17,672 bases of DNA from Butyrivibrio sp. (GCA_024688095.1 JAILEJ010000090.1:1-17672); one strand, 5' to 3'. Shown: positions 6,916-14,586, numbered from the stretch's first letter. A program made the numbers and translations. The notes: a model not told the origin generated them from the letters alone.

Positions 6916-9465
6916 TCAAAATGTATTAACAACAATTCTCTTTTTTTGTTTTTCGATGTAAAATCCTCTTGGATTGGTCATAATTTCATATATTTTGGTA
7001 TCTCTTCCATCAATTTCAAGCGTTGTTCCCGGGTAAATAATTTTGCGTACTATGATTTTTGCATCACTTCGATCTTTGATTTTTTGTTCAGTATCACGTT
7101 GATTCTGAAGAGTTTGCACTATTTCCTTTTCAAGAATACTTATTGCAGCATTAACTTTTATTTTTAACTGCAACATTTGTAGATTACTGGAGTCTTTTAC
7201 AATGGAGAATCGCTCTTTCTGTTTGTGGAGTTCTCGCATTTCTTCATTCATTCGACTAAGTTCTTTTGTGTAATTGCGGTACTCTTCCTGAAGGTTTTCA
7301 GTTGCACCAGTAATAACTACAGTTTCAGAAACGGTTTCACTTCCAAGTATTGCTGTTTCCACTCCCAGTAGTGACTGCGTAACACCGGAACAGATAGTTC
7401 CTTTATTGCCAAAGGTGATTACTTTTCCTGCAGCGTTAATCTTACAGCTAAGAAATTCATTTGCGAAAACAGATCCTGAGCTTTTGATTGTGCACCATTC
7501 AAAAGCATTTCCGCCCATAATTTCGCCTACATTCAAGATACATTTTTGATCTATATTACCTGTTGCGCCGCCTACGAATATCGCATTTCCACCACATGTT
7601 ACCTGTGAACTGATTATGCGTCCTTTTACGAGGCAGTCCCCGGTGCATTTAATTACAGATCCTGCATTTACGTTTCCGGCTACTATTACAGTTCCATCAT
7701 ATTCAACATAGTCACTATCAAGATTTTTAAATACCTTGTAAGGAGTAATGATAATATTTGTACCATCAAATTTTGCCAAACCATTTAATGTAGATACATA
7801 AGTGATTTTGTCATTAAGGACCATTAAGCCTTTTCCTTTAATAATCGGCTGTTCTTTTCCGCTTTTTGCCAGTAGTTTTTTACCAGTAATCGTATATCCG
7901 TCATTACCTCTTGTAGCCCTATGATAAAAAGCTATTTTTTGACCTATTTTTACAGGATTGGCAAATTTGATTTTCGAATAATTGGCTTTTCCTTCAAAAT
8001 CGAATTCGGGATCAATACCAGAAGATTTTTCTATGAAATAATCGTAATAGCCATCTTTTCCATTTACAGGCATAAATCCCTGAGCAACCAGTATTCTTGT
8101 ATCAAAACGTTTATGCTCTATAATTTCATTTATTACTTCTTTTTTTATTCCATTTCTTACATGAGCGTTAAAAAGTACCGTCATCAGGAAATCAACTGAA
8201 TATTTATCTTTAAATTCATCATTTTTTGGAAGCGTAATATAGCATTCCATTTCATCTTCAGAAATGTCTAGTATTTTACCTTCTGCTGTATCAAGATAGT
8301 CCCATAGAGCCGCATTTGATTTTGATGCTGGATTATTAAAGCGCTCTTTATCAGCATCAAAAATGATTCTCTTATCAAGTGGTACTTCATGTCCTGCTTC
8401 CATCCATTTACGGATGAGCATCATTTCTTTGGCACCATAAACCATACTGTCATACTGGCTTATATCAACACCACTCTGAAGTCCAAGTCGTAGCTCTTTC
8501 ATTTGTGCTGGCTGTAAGAGCTTGTCTGCATATCTTGAGGCATCTATCTGATTTTCAAGTCCCTGCCTGATTTCACTCATCTGTTGGTAGCTGTATTCTA
8601 TTTTTGCATATAAAGATACATCTATACCTGATTCAAGGCCAAGCCTGATTTCATGTATACATTCACCTCTCATTGAGATGTCAATGTATTTATTAATATC
8701 TAAAAGTCCTTCTTTCAGACATGCATGTATTTCTTTTAACTGTCCGCCATCAAAGCCTTTCTTTACATAGGAATCTAAATCTATTTCATCCATATAGGAC
8801 AAATAGATTTCTTCCAGGATCGATGCGTCGTAATTTGTTATAGTCTTCTTATCAAAGAAAAGACCATGGGGCATACTTTCCCTTATGATCTTCATTTTCT
8901 GGTAAGGAAGATTGGAGGATGCATAGATTGAAATATCAAGACCTTCTTCAAGGCCGAGTCTTATTTGTTCCATCTGATTTGAATTGAAGTTAGCATCCTG
9001 ATAAAAAATAACAGGAATTTTATGCATGAGTCCAAGCCTGATTTCACGCATCTGCTCTGCATAATATTCTTTTTTATCGTAATTTGATACATCCACGCCT
9101 TTGATCATGCCTCTGCGTATTTCGGCAAGCTGAGCAGTATCAAAGCCTTGTTCTCTGTATTTGGAAAGATCTACATTGCTTTTCATTTCCTTACGGATTT
9201 CTTCCATTTCTGTCCATGGTATAGAAGAATCCATATATTTAGATACATCAAAACCTTTTTCAAGACCTTTTCTAATTTCAATAAGCTGGTATATATTGAA
9301 TTTCTGACTTTTAAGCACATCAAAATCAGCACCCAACTGGATACATAATTTCAGTTCCCGTTCAATGCTTTCTTTGTCATTTTGAATATTATCGATATAG
9401 CCATTTACATCGCCATCATCTTCATCATATAAGGCGATGAATTTTCCCTCAGGTTCGTTTGACAT
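6916..9465 (-). CDS. FapA/DUF342 family protein with N-terminal array of 26-residue repeats
   Basis: An 849-residue cytoplasmic protein, first gene of the operon; ATG at 9465 with AGGAG 7 bases upstream. Residues 30-368 form a repeat array: twelve consecutive 26-residue units (56-368, one of 27) plus a weak one at 30-55. The consensus is about [FY]xxxQMxEIRxGLExGIDVSxYA. Residues about 380-575 carry the usual FapA lead-in (GFMPVNGKDGYYDYFI; RGNDGYTITGKKLLAKSGKE). Residues about 576-715 are a Gly/Ile/Val-rich right-handed beta-helix (VIVAGNVNAGSVIKCTGD, GGNAIFVGGATGNI). Residues about 722-798 are a coiled coil, followed by a 50-residue tail. FapA of Vibrio vulnificus links EIIA-Glc and a polar hub to flagellation, and other DUF342 proteins lack a firm role. 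No enzyme motif is visible. Its place ahead of two c-di-GMP hydrolases, a cyclase and a chemoreceptor suggests a scaffold or localisation role (inference). Confidence 0.85.
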   Translation of the reverse strand: MSNEPEGKFIALYDEDDGDVNGYIDNIQNDKESIERELKLCIQLGADFDVLKSQKFNIYQLIEIRKGLEKGFDVSKYMDSSIPWTEMEEIRKEMKSNVDLSKYREQGFDTAQLAEIRRGMIKGVDVSNYDKKEYYAEQMREIRLGLMHKIPVIFYQDANFNSNQMEQIRLGLEEGLDISIYASSNLPYQKMKIIRESMPHGLFFDKKTITNYDASILEEIYLSYMDEIDLDSYVKKGFDGGQLKEIHACLKEGLLDINKYIDISMRGECIHEIRLGLESGIDVSLYAKIEYSYQQMSEIRQGLENQIDASRYADKLLQPAQMKELRLGLQSGVDISQYDSMVYGAKEMMLIRKWMEAGHEVPLDKRIIFDADKERFNNPASKSNAALWDYLDTAEGKILDISEDEMECYITLPKNDEFKDKYSVDFLMTVLFNAHVRNGIKKEVINEIIEHKRFDTRILVAQGFMPVNGKDGYYDYFIEKSSGIDPEFDFEGKANYSKIKFANPVKIGQKIAFYHRATRGNDGYTITGKKLLAKSGKEQPIIKGKGLMVLNDKITYVSTLNGLAKFDGTNIIITPYKVFKNLDSDYVEYDGTVIVAGNVNAGSVIKCTGDCLVKGRIISSQVTCGGNAIFVGGATGNIDQKCILNVGEIMGGNAFEWCTIKSSGSVFANEFLSCKINAAGKVITFGNKGTICSGVTQSLLGVETAILGSETVSETVVITGATENLQEEYRNYTKELSRMNEEMRELHKQKERFSIVKDSSNLQMLQLKIKVNAAISILEKEIVQTLQNQRDTEQKIKDRSDAKIIVRKIIYPGTTLEIDGRDTKIYEIMTNPRGFYIEKQKKRIVVNTF
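8362..9300 (-). repeat. Twelve tandem 78-bp coding repeats (26-residue units)
   Basis: Within the FapA-like gene, units start at residues 56, 82, 108, 134, 160, 186, 212, 238 (27 residues), 265, 291, 317 and 343. The most conserved core is QM-x-E-I-R-x-G-L-E-x-G, followed by D-V/I-S-x-Y. Units 5, 9, 10 and 11 are closest to consensus, and 6, 7 and 12 are the most diverged. At DNA level the units differ clearly, so the array is old and maintained by selection rather than a recent slippage expansion. Confidence 0.9.
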
Positions 9466-9508
9466 AATATTCTCCTGTGATAATATATTTAACCCACCTT
9501 ACACTAAA

Positions 9509-9537
9509 AGTTTATCAATATAACGTATTTGTATCAA
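9509..9537 (-). promoter_or_regulatory. Candidate sigma-A promoter of the c-di-GMP/chemoreceptor operon
   Basis: On the minus strand TTGATA (9537-9532), a 17-base spacer and TAAACT (9514-9509). The transcript would start near 9502, leaving a leader of about 37 bases before the ATG at 9465. It is the best pair in the 330 bp upstream of the operon, although the -10 is imperfect. Confidence 0.45.
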
Positions 9538-9562
9538 TTAAATAAGAGAGAATTATGAATAA

Positions 9563-9581
9563 AAGATTGTTTAACAATCTT
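9563..9581. promoter_or_regulatory. 19-bp 9-1-9 palindrome upstream of the operon promoter
   Basis: AAGATTGTT, a central T, then AACAATCTT: a perfect 9-1-9 palindrome ending 26 bases upstream of the candidate -35 element. The stem is short for RNA and lacks a good T tract, so a protein-binding operator for the operon is the better reading. The regulator is unknown. Confidence 0.4.
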
Positions 9582-9706
9582 AAAAAATAACGAAATTTCA
9601 ATAAACGTAATATTGAATATTTATAAAAAAATAATAAAGTTGAAAAATTATGAATGTCTTATAGATATGATTTTGTTTTAAATTATGATTTAACTTAAAT
9701 AGATGT

Positions 9707-9761
9707 TTTCCTGATATAAAATATCAATTTTTTATATAACAAGATATTTTATATCAGGAAA
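9707..9761 (-). repeat. Long inverted repeat, 19-bp perfect arms, after the membrane cyclase gene
   Basis: Arms 9707-9725 (TTTCCTGATATAAAATATC) and 9743-9761 are perfect reverse complements around a 17-base loop. Each arm is itself close to palindromic (TGATAT-AAA-ATATCA in the left arm). It lies 36 bases after the membrane cyclase stop codon, where a terminator is expected, but no T tract follows on either strand. It may act as a 3'-end stabilising hairpin, a terminator without a U tract, or a protein site. Confidence 0.6.
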
Positions 9762-9797
9762 TAAAGAATGAAATTAGTTGTTAGTTGTTATTAGATG

Positions 9798-11468
9798 CTA
9801 ATTGTCAGCTTTATTAAGATTTTTTTCCTTAATAAGCTTTTTATTTTTATACATAAGTTCATCTGCACGATTATATACACTTTCAAATGTATCATCTATT
9901 CCATGCCTGAATAAACTATATCCAACAGCTACAGAAACAGGTCCATGAAATAATCCTCCATTACGATATGAAAATTCCTGCAGCTTAATTTTTAAAGTCC
10001 TGGTTTGATCACGCAAGGATTCATCTGATGCATTTCTTATAAGTATGCAGAATTCATCCCCACCGATTCTGTAAGTATTTCGTTTTCCAAATATATTTAG
10101 TAATTCAGTTGCAACACCTTTTATTAATTCATCTCCGGTATTATGACCATATAAATCATTTATTGTCTTTAAGTTATTAATATCTAATACTATTACACCA
10201 AAATCAGTTTCTGATTTTATACAGGATTCTGTTATTCCTTTAGAATCTTTATTAAAAGCACCTTTATTACTAGCTCCAGTCATAATGTCTGTATATACCA
10301 GGCCATTCATATGCTCAAAGGATTTTGAAAGCTCATCTCTCATTTTTTTTAGAGAATCAGCTAATTTCCCAAATTCGTCATTTGATTTATAATTGATTTC
10401 AACTTGCATGTTACCATTTGCCAGCTCATGTGCAACATCTGTCATTTCGTTTAATGGTTTTATTAATGACTGTATTATTACAATTGTAATAATAATAGCT
10501 ATTATCAAAATTAAAATGCTTAATAGAATGGAATTTGTGATAAAGGTTTTCATGGGATTAAATATTTCTTTTTCCTTTATAACAATACCAAGAATCATTT
10601 CATTTTGAAGAGTTTGCGTTGAAAGCCATATTTTCTCTGAATTATAGGTAAATTCCGTTATGCTTACATAGTATGGATTAGAATCCATATTAACAATTAG
10701 ATTATTAAAATCGTCAGAATAGTCAGTATAGGTTGATCCATAAGAATAATCCGGATGATATACTGTAGAAGTAGTATTATTCAATAAAAATCCATAACCT
10801 GAATCATATGCAGCTATGTTTTTTACTGCTTCTTGAAGTATATTAATGTCAACATCTATTCCTACAATTCCTTTAAAAACATTATTTACATATATTGGAA
10901 TAGTATAGGAAATTAAATTCATATCCATATTTGCGTCATAATATGGCATTAGCCAGGAGCCCTTTCCTGCAGCTATAGTGTTATAATACCAGCCTACGTG
11001 GTCAATATCTGAGGATTGATAATTGTTAACATTAGTAACCGGTTTTTTTATAAAATCGTCTTCTTTTTTGATATAAAATACACCTTCATCATGATAAGTA
11101 GCATATTTATCAAATCTTAAATAGATACTACAAGCACCCTCGGTATTTTTAGCTATGTTATAAGCCAGATTATCCATTTGGCTTAAATAATTTTCTCGTT
11201 TTTTTTCATTTTCAAGAAAAGAATTGTCTTGTTCCAGTTCATAAATTGCACCACCATATAATGTCGATACAGAATGCTCTACATTTGCCAAAATATAATT
11301 TAAAGACTGTACATTTTCTGTTTCAATATTTTCAACAAGTTCAGTGGCACTATTAAAGCTGATTTTATGTATTAAAAAATTTCCAATAAGATCTATAACA
11401 AAAACAGCAAGGACAACAATCGTTATTGTATTTAATATTAGCTTGGTTTTAAAGCTTAGAGATTTCAT
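9798..11468 (-). CDS. Membrane-bound diguanylate cyclase, dCache-HAMP-GGDEF
   Basis: A 556-residue inner-membrane c-di-GMP synthase. The start at 11468 (MKSLSFKTKL) has AGAGG 9 bases upstream; alternatives are the ATG at 11474 or a TTG at 11498. Spans lie at about 10-34 and 309-333. The outside region (about 38-300) fits a dCache_1 sensor (SWLMPYYD, ISYTIPIYVNNVFKGIVGIDVD, a second lobe with STVYHPD). The Arg of the common amino-acid-binding dCache motif is not seen. HAMP is at about 335-388. In the GGDEF domain (about 395-545), VLDINNLKTINDLYGHNTGDE and RIGGDEF (GGDEF at 469-473) are intact. The position of the inhibitory RxxD reads FGKR, so product feedback through the I-site is not expected. 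It lies 13 bp after the solute-binding lipoprotein gene and is surely co-transcribed with it. Confidence 0.92.
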   Translation of the reverse strand: MKSLSFKTKLILNTITIVVLAVFVIDLIGNFLIHKISFNSATELVENIETENVQSLNYILANVEHSVSTLYGGAIYELEQDNSFLENEKKRENYLSQMDNLAYNIAKNTEGACSIYLRFDKYATYHDEGVFYIKKEDDFIKKPVTNVNNYQSSDIDHVGWYYNTIAAGKGSWLMPYYDANMDMNLISYTIPIYVNNVFKGIVGIDVDINILQEAVKNIAAYDSGYGFLLNNTTSTVYHPDYSYGSTYTDYSDDFNNLIVNMDSNPYYVSITEFTYNSEKIWLSTQTLQNEMILGIVIKEKEIFNPMKTFITNSILLSILILIIAIIITIVIIQSLIKPLNEMTDVAHELANGNMQVEINYKSNDEFGKLADSLKKMRDELSKSFEHMNGLVYTDIMTGASNKGAFNKDSKGITESCIKSETDFGVIVLDINNLKTINDLYGHNTGDELIKGVATELLNIFGKRNTYRIGGDEFCILIRNASDESLRDQTRTLKIKLQEFSYRNGGLFHGPVSVAVGYSLFRHGIDDTFESVYNRADELMYKNKKLIKEKNLNKADN

Positions 11469-11481
11469 AGGCATTGTCCTC

Positions 11482-12717
11482 TTAATCCTTGTTTGCAATA
11501 ATGTCTAATGCTGCCTGAGCATCCTCAAGTCCCTGGTCAATAGTTATTTCACCATTGGCTATTTCAGTTATTTTTTCTCCTAATATTTCTACAAAATCGT
11601 TCCAATAAGTGATATTAGGCCGATATATTCCGCTTTCTAATGCTTCACATACAGATTTATATTGTGGATATTTTGCAAGTACATCTGAATCCATCAGACA
11701 TGAATATCTGCAGGGAACACCACCATTATCGATTGTGGACTTCTGAACTTCTCTATCCATGAGATATTGAAGTAGCTTATAAGAAAGTTCCTTGTTTTCA
11801 CTACTATTAACTATTCCGAGACCCCATATTCCATAAACATTTGCATTATAGGCAGCGGTCCCTTTTGATACTTTGCCAGTAATTGCACAATAATCAACAG
11901 TATCATCATCTGTTTTTGTATACCATCCGGGCCAGCCTATTGCCATTGCAGCATTCTCTCCATATAAGGCATTTATCACATCTTCTTTTGTGGTGCCCTG
12001 CCCGGTTTTTATTAATTCTGAATAAAAAGAAATTGCATTTTTGAAGGATTCAGTATTTATAGTTGGATTATTATCAACGTCAACAAGCCATCCGCCATAG
12101 GACAATAAGAATGGAAGAAAATCTACGACAACATTACTGTTAGAATCGTTTCTATACATAAATCCATATTTTCCGTTATCCTGAGCATATTGACAAATTG
12201 TCATAATATCGTCAAGATTATCTATTGAGGAATTTTCATAGCCTGCTGCATTAATAATGTTTGTATTGTACATCAGTACTGAAACATTACCAAAATATGG
12301 TGTAAGATAAATATTCCCTTCATAATATGCAATATCAGTTGTTGCAGGAATTATATCGTCATCAAATGAATAACCTAGTTCACTTAAATTTGTAAGAATG
12401 TTATTTGATGTAAATTCGGTTACCCATGGACTATCAACCATACATATATCAATTGAACTTTTTTGATTACTTGAAGCTATAGACTGATATAAGTCATTTT
12501 CTGAAAGCTCAAGTATTTGACATTTTATATTATTTTCTTCTTCAAATGTAGAAAGACAATCTGATATAACATTTGAGTAGGTTCCTTCACGAAGTGCAAG
12601 TGTAAGAACTGTTTCTTTAGACAGGCTTTTCCCAGATGAAGTTTGATTTTGCGTGCTGCAACCTGTTGAAGAAATAAGAATAGTTGTACATAGAAATATA
12701 GATAAAAATTTTTTCAT
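11482..12717 (-). CDS. Extracellular solute-binding lipoprotein (family 1, sugar-type), partner of a dCache cyclase
   Basis: A 411-residue lipoprotein; ATG at 12717 with GAGGA about 9 bases upstream. The signal peptide MKKFLSIFLCTTILISSTGC gives a lipidated Cys20. The mature part shows the family 1 carbohydrate-binding layout: SSIDICMVDSPWVTEF, an ILTNLSELG segment, YYEGNIYLTPYFGNVSVLMYNT, GENAAMAIGWPGWY, and the NGGVPCRY segment before the C-terminal helices. Aromatic residues at GWPGWY and TYWNDF suit sugar stacking. No permease or ATPase genes are adjacent. The only downstream gene is the membrane diguanylate cyclase, 13 bp away. This context suggests that the loaded binding protein presents a ligand to the dCache domain, or that it shares permeases encoded elsewhere. 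The ligand is unknown; an oligosaccharide is the default guess. Confidence 0.88.
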   Translation of the reverse strand: MKKFLSIFLCTTILISSTGCSTQNQTSSGKSLSKETVLTLALREGTYSNVISDCLSTFEEENNIKCQILELSENDLYQSIASSNQKSSIDICMVDSPWVTEFTSNNILTNLSELGYSFDDDIIPATTDIAYYEGNIYLTPYFGNVSVLMYNTNIINAAGYENSSIDNLDDIMTICQYAQDNGKYGFMYRNDSNSNVVVDFLPFLLSYGGWLVDVDNNPTINTESFKNAISFYSELIKTGQGTTKEDVINALYGENAAMAIGWPGWYTKTDDDTVDYCAITGKVSKGTAAYNANVYGIWGLGIVNSSENKELSYKLLQYLMDREVQKSTIDNGGVPCRYSCLMDSDVLAKYPQYKSVCEALESGIYRPNITYWNDFVEILGEKITEIANGEITIDQGLEDAQAALDIIANKD

Positions 12718-12748
12718 TTAACAATTCCTCAATCATAAGAAAAATTGA

Positions 12749-12776
12749 GCAGTAATTTAAATAAATAAATTACTGC
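12749..12776 (-). terminator. Hairpin between the small membrane peptide and the solute-binding protein gene
   Basis: Ten perfect base pairs (12767-12776 with 12749-12758, GCAGTAATTT arms), extendable by one A-T. On the minus strand TCAATTTTTC follows, so the T tract is displaced by about four bases. It could be a weak terminator or a read-through attenuator setting the peptide to lipoprotein ratio. Only about 30 bases separate it from the lipoprotein start, leaving no room for a separate downstream promoter. Confidence 0.55.
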
Positions 12777-12785
12777 CCCTTGTAG

Positions 12786-12887
12786 TTATTCTTTGCCGCT
12801 GCGTTTATCACAGAATGATGATAAAATAGCAATACCGATTGCGATGATTACGGCAATTCCAACTAAAACCAATCCTGAAACATCCAT
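12786..12887 (-). CDS. Small single-span membrane peptide, 33 residues
   Basis: A 33-codon frame starting at the ATG 12887-12885 with GGGGG about 8 bases upstream, ending in TAA. The peptide begins MDVSGLVLVGIAVIIAIGIA, continues ILSSF and ends in the charged tail CDKRSGKE. It has one hydrophobic helix (about 5-25) flanked by Asp at the N-terminus and a positive C-terminus, the layout of a small membrane protein with its tail in the cytoplasm. A strong promoter (12941-12968) lies just upstream, and a hairpin separates it from the solute-binding protein gene. It could assist the nearby MFS transporter, the dCache cyclase or another membrane complex, or it could be a leader peptide. No family is recognised. 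Support comes from composition, RBS and promoter only. Confidence 0.6.
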   Translation of the reverse strand: MDVSGLVLVGIAVIIAIGIAILSSFCDKRSGKE

Positions 12888-12940
12888 AATAGTATCCCCC
12901 AATACAAAAATGTTTTACAGAAAATTGTTAATTTAAAAAT

Positions 12941-12968
12941 ATTATATCATATTATCCCTCGTTTTCAA
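12941..12968 (-). promoter_or_regulatory. Promoter for the small peptide and probably the binding-protein/cyclase unit
   Basis: On the minus strand TTGAAA (12968-12963), a 16-base spacer and TATAAT (12946-12941), overlapping the last codons of the acyl-CoA ligase gene. The -10 is perfect and the -35 matches five of six. The predicted start near 12934 gives a leader of about 47 bases before the small peptide. With no room for a promoter after the 12749-12776 hairpin, it probably also drives the solute-binding protein and cyclase genes by read-through. Confidence 0.65.
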
Positions 12969-14586
12969 ACTCTACGAGTTTTTCCATTCCATACATTTTT
13001 CTGAGTTTAGGTTTTTCAATTTTTCCGGTTGGATTACGTGGAACGTCAGCAAATATTATCTTATGTGGCCTTTTGTATCGTGGAAGTCCAAGGCAAAAAT
13101 CATTGATTTCATCTTCTGTACATTCCATACCGTCTTTTATTGAAATGATAGCTCCTGCAATTTCTCCGAGTCTTTTATCTGGAAGTCCTATTACTGCAAC
13201 ATCTTTAACTTTTTCATTTTTACGAATAAAATCTTCAATCTGAACTGGATATAAATTTTCTCCGCCAGATACAATAACATCTTTTTTACGGTCAACCAGG
13301 AAGTAGAATCCTTCTTTATCCTGCATGGCAACATCACCTGTTAAAAGCCATCCGTCCTGTAATACTTCTTTTGTAGCCTCTTCGTTATTATAATAGCATT
13401 CCATTACACCAGGGCCTTTAACACAAAGTTCGCCAGCTTCTCCCTGTTTAACAGGATTACCATCTGCATCAATAATCTTACACTTCCATCCATATCCTGG
13501 AACGCCTATGGCACCAACCTTATGAATATTTTCTACTCCAAGATGTACACATCCTGGTCCTATAGATTCGCTGAGACCATAGTTTGTATCATACTGATGA
13601 TCAGGGAAGTAAGCTTTCCAGCGTTTTATAAGTGATGGTGGAACCGGCTGGGCTCCTATATGCATCAGTCTCCATTGCGAAAGCTGATAGTCTTCAATTT
13701 TTAAATCTCCTCTGTCAAGGCAGTCAAGAATATCCTGTGCCCAGGGGACAAGAAGCCATACAATTGTACAATGCTCTCTTGATACTGCATCAAATATAAA
13801 TTCAGGTTTTGTTCCTCTTAATAAAACTGCTTTTGATCCTGAAATAAGACTTCCAAACCAATGCATTTTTGCACCAGTATGATATAGCGGTGGGATACAT
13901 AAAAATGTATCGTCTCTGGATGTATTATGATGTTTTTGCTCAACCTGAGCAGAATGTGTCAGACTTCTGTGTTTATGTAATATTGCCTTTGGAAATCCTG
14001 TTGTTCCTGATGAAAAATATATTGCTCCATAATCGTCATCCTCTATTCTTACAAGCGGCGCCTGACTTGAACAGTCTGCAACAAGTTCTCTGTAGCTTTC
14101 AGCAAATGTTGGACATGTTTCGCCTACAAATATAAGTAAACGTCCTTTACTGAGCTTATCTTCTATTGTTTCAATTCGACCTATAAATTCAGGACCAAAG
14201 AGTAATACATCTACTTCTGCGAGTTCTGCACAATATAAAATTTCATCTGAAGAATATCTGAAGTTGAATGGAACAGCAAGTGCACCTGTTTTCAGTATTC
14301 CAAAATATATTGGAAGCCATTCAAGACAATTCATCATTAAAATAGCTACCTTATCGCCTTTTTTAACGCCTCTGCTGATCAGCATATTTGCAAGACGGTT
14401 TGCTTTTTCATCAAATACTCTCCATGTAATTTCTCTTCTGTATGGAGCTTCATTACTTGGCTGAATAAGAGAATATTCTTTCCATGTAATTTTTCTGTTT
14501 TCTTTTTGTTGTGGATTCAGTTCCACAAGAGCAATCTCATCTCCATATAATTTGCGATTTCGCTCTAAGTAATCTGTTATAGGCAT
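12952..14586 (-). CDS. AMP-forming acyl-CoA synthetase (acyl-CoA ligase)
   Basis: A 544-residue class I adenylate-forming enzyme that activates a carboxylic acid with ATP and CoA. ATG at 14586 with GGGGG about 8 bases upstream. All core motifs are present: the phosphate-binding loop FSSGTTGFPKA (191-201), YGLSES (336-341), LLTGDV with Asp418, RKKDVIVSGGEN (433-444) and the C-terminal catalytic lysine Lys522 in NPTGKIEK. Length is normal for medium- or long-chain, aromatic or bile-acid type ligases, and the substrate cannot be read from sequence. No signal peptide or span is present. Near the N-terminus the block ITW occurs twice (33-35, 53-55) around an insert-like segment. It is transcribed divergently from an OFA-type MFS transporter over a 188-bp gap, which suggests uptake and CoA activation of the same carboxylate. 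Confidence 0.93.
   Translation of the reverse strand: MPITDYLERNRKLYGDEIALVELNPQQKENRKITWKEYSLIQPSNEAPYRREITWRVFDEKANRLANMLISRGVKKGDKVAILMMNCLEWLPIYFGILKTGALAVPFNFRYSSDEILYCAELAEVDVLLFGPEFIGRIETIEDKLSKGRLLIFVGETCPTFAESYRELVADCSSQAPLVRIEDDDYGAIYFSSGTTGFPKAILHKHRSLTHSAQVEQKHHNTSRDDTFLCIPPLYHTGAKMHWFGSLISGSKAVLLRGTKPEFIFDAVSREHCTIVWLLVPWAQDILDCLDRGDLKIEDYQLSQWRLMHIGAQPVPPSLIKRWKAYFPDHQYDTNYGLSESIGPGCVHLGVENIHKVGAIGVPGYGWKCKIIDADGNPVKQGEAGELCVKGPGVMECYYNNEEATKEVLQDGWLLTGDVAMQDKEGFYFLVDRKKDVIVSGGENLYPVQIEDFIRKNEKVKDVAVIGLPDKRLGEIAGAIISIKDGMECTEDEINDFCLGLPRYKRPHKIIFADVPRNPTGKIEKPKLRKMYGMEKLVEFENEG

Larger units (their letters stand above)
9466..9797. other. Noncoding stretch between the two c-di-GMP transcription units
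   Basis: A 332-bp very AT-rich gap. It holds the operon promoter and RBS at the left, the palindrome at 9563-9581, a long inverted repeat at 9707-9761, and a short tandem TTAGTTG run near 9774-9794 just past the stop codon of the membrane cyclase. No open reading frame with a credible RBS is seen, and no riboswitch motif known to me was recognised. Confidence 0.6.

Noticed and set aside
6673..7167. 164-codon plus-strand frame spanning the HD-GYP/FapA junction
   Set aside because: It is antisense to two strongly supported genes and rich in Phe/Ile/Tyr, as expected for a shadow frame.
8362..9300. Regular 78-bp spacing that could suggest a CRISPR array
   Set aside because: The units are in frame, diverged at DNA level, have no constant repeat/variable spacer pattern, and encode a clear protein repeat.
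9555..9590. Tiny plus-strand frame encoding MNKRLFNNLKK
   Set aside because: It has only a poor RBS, points away from both neighbouring genes and covers the 9-1-9 palindrome, which explains its sequence better.
9466..9797. Possible c-di-GMP riboswitch before the c-di-GMP operon
   Set aside because: None of the conserved core strings of the class I c-di-GMP riboswitch was seen on either strand, and no class II fold was recognised; the same holds for the leader at 12889-12940.
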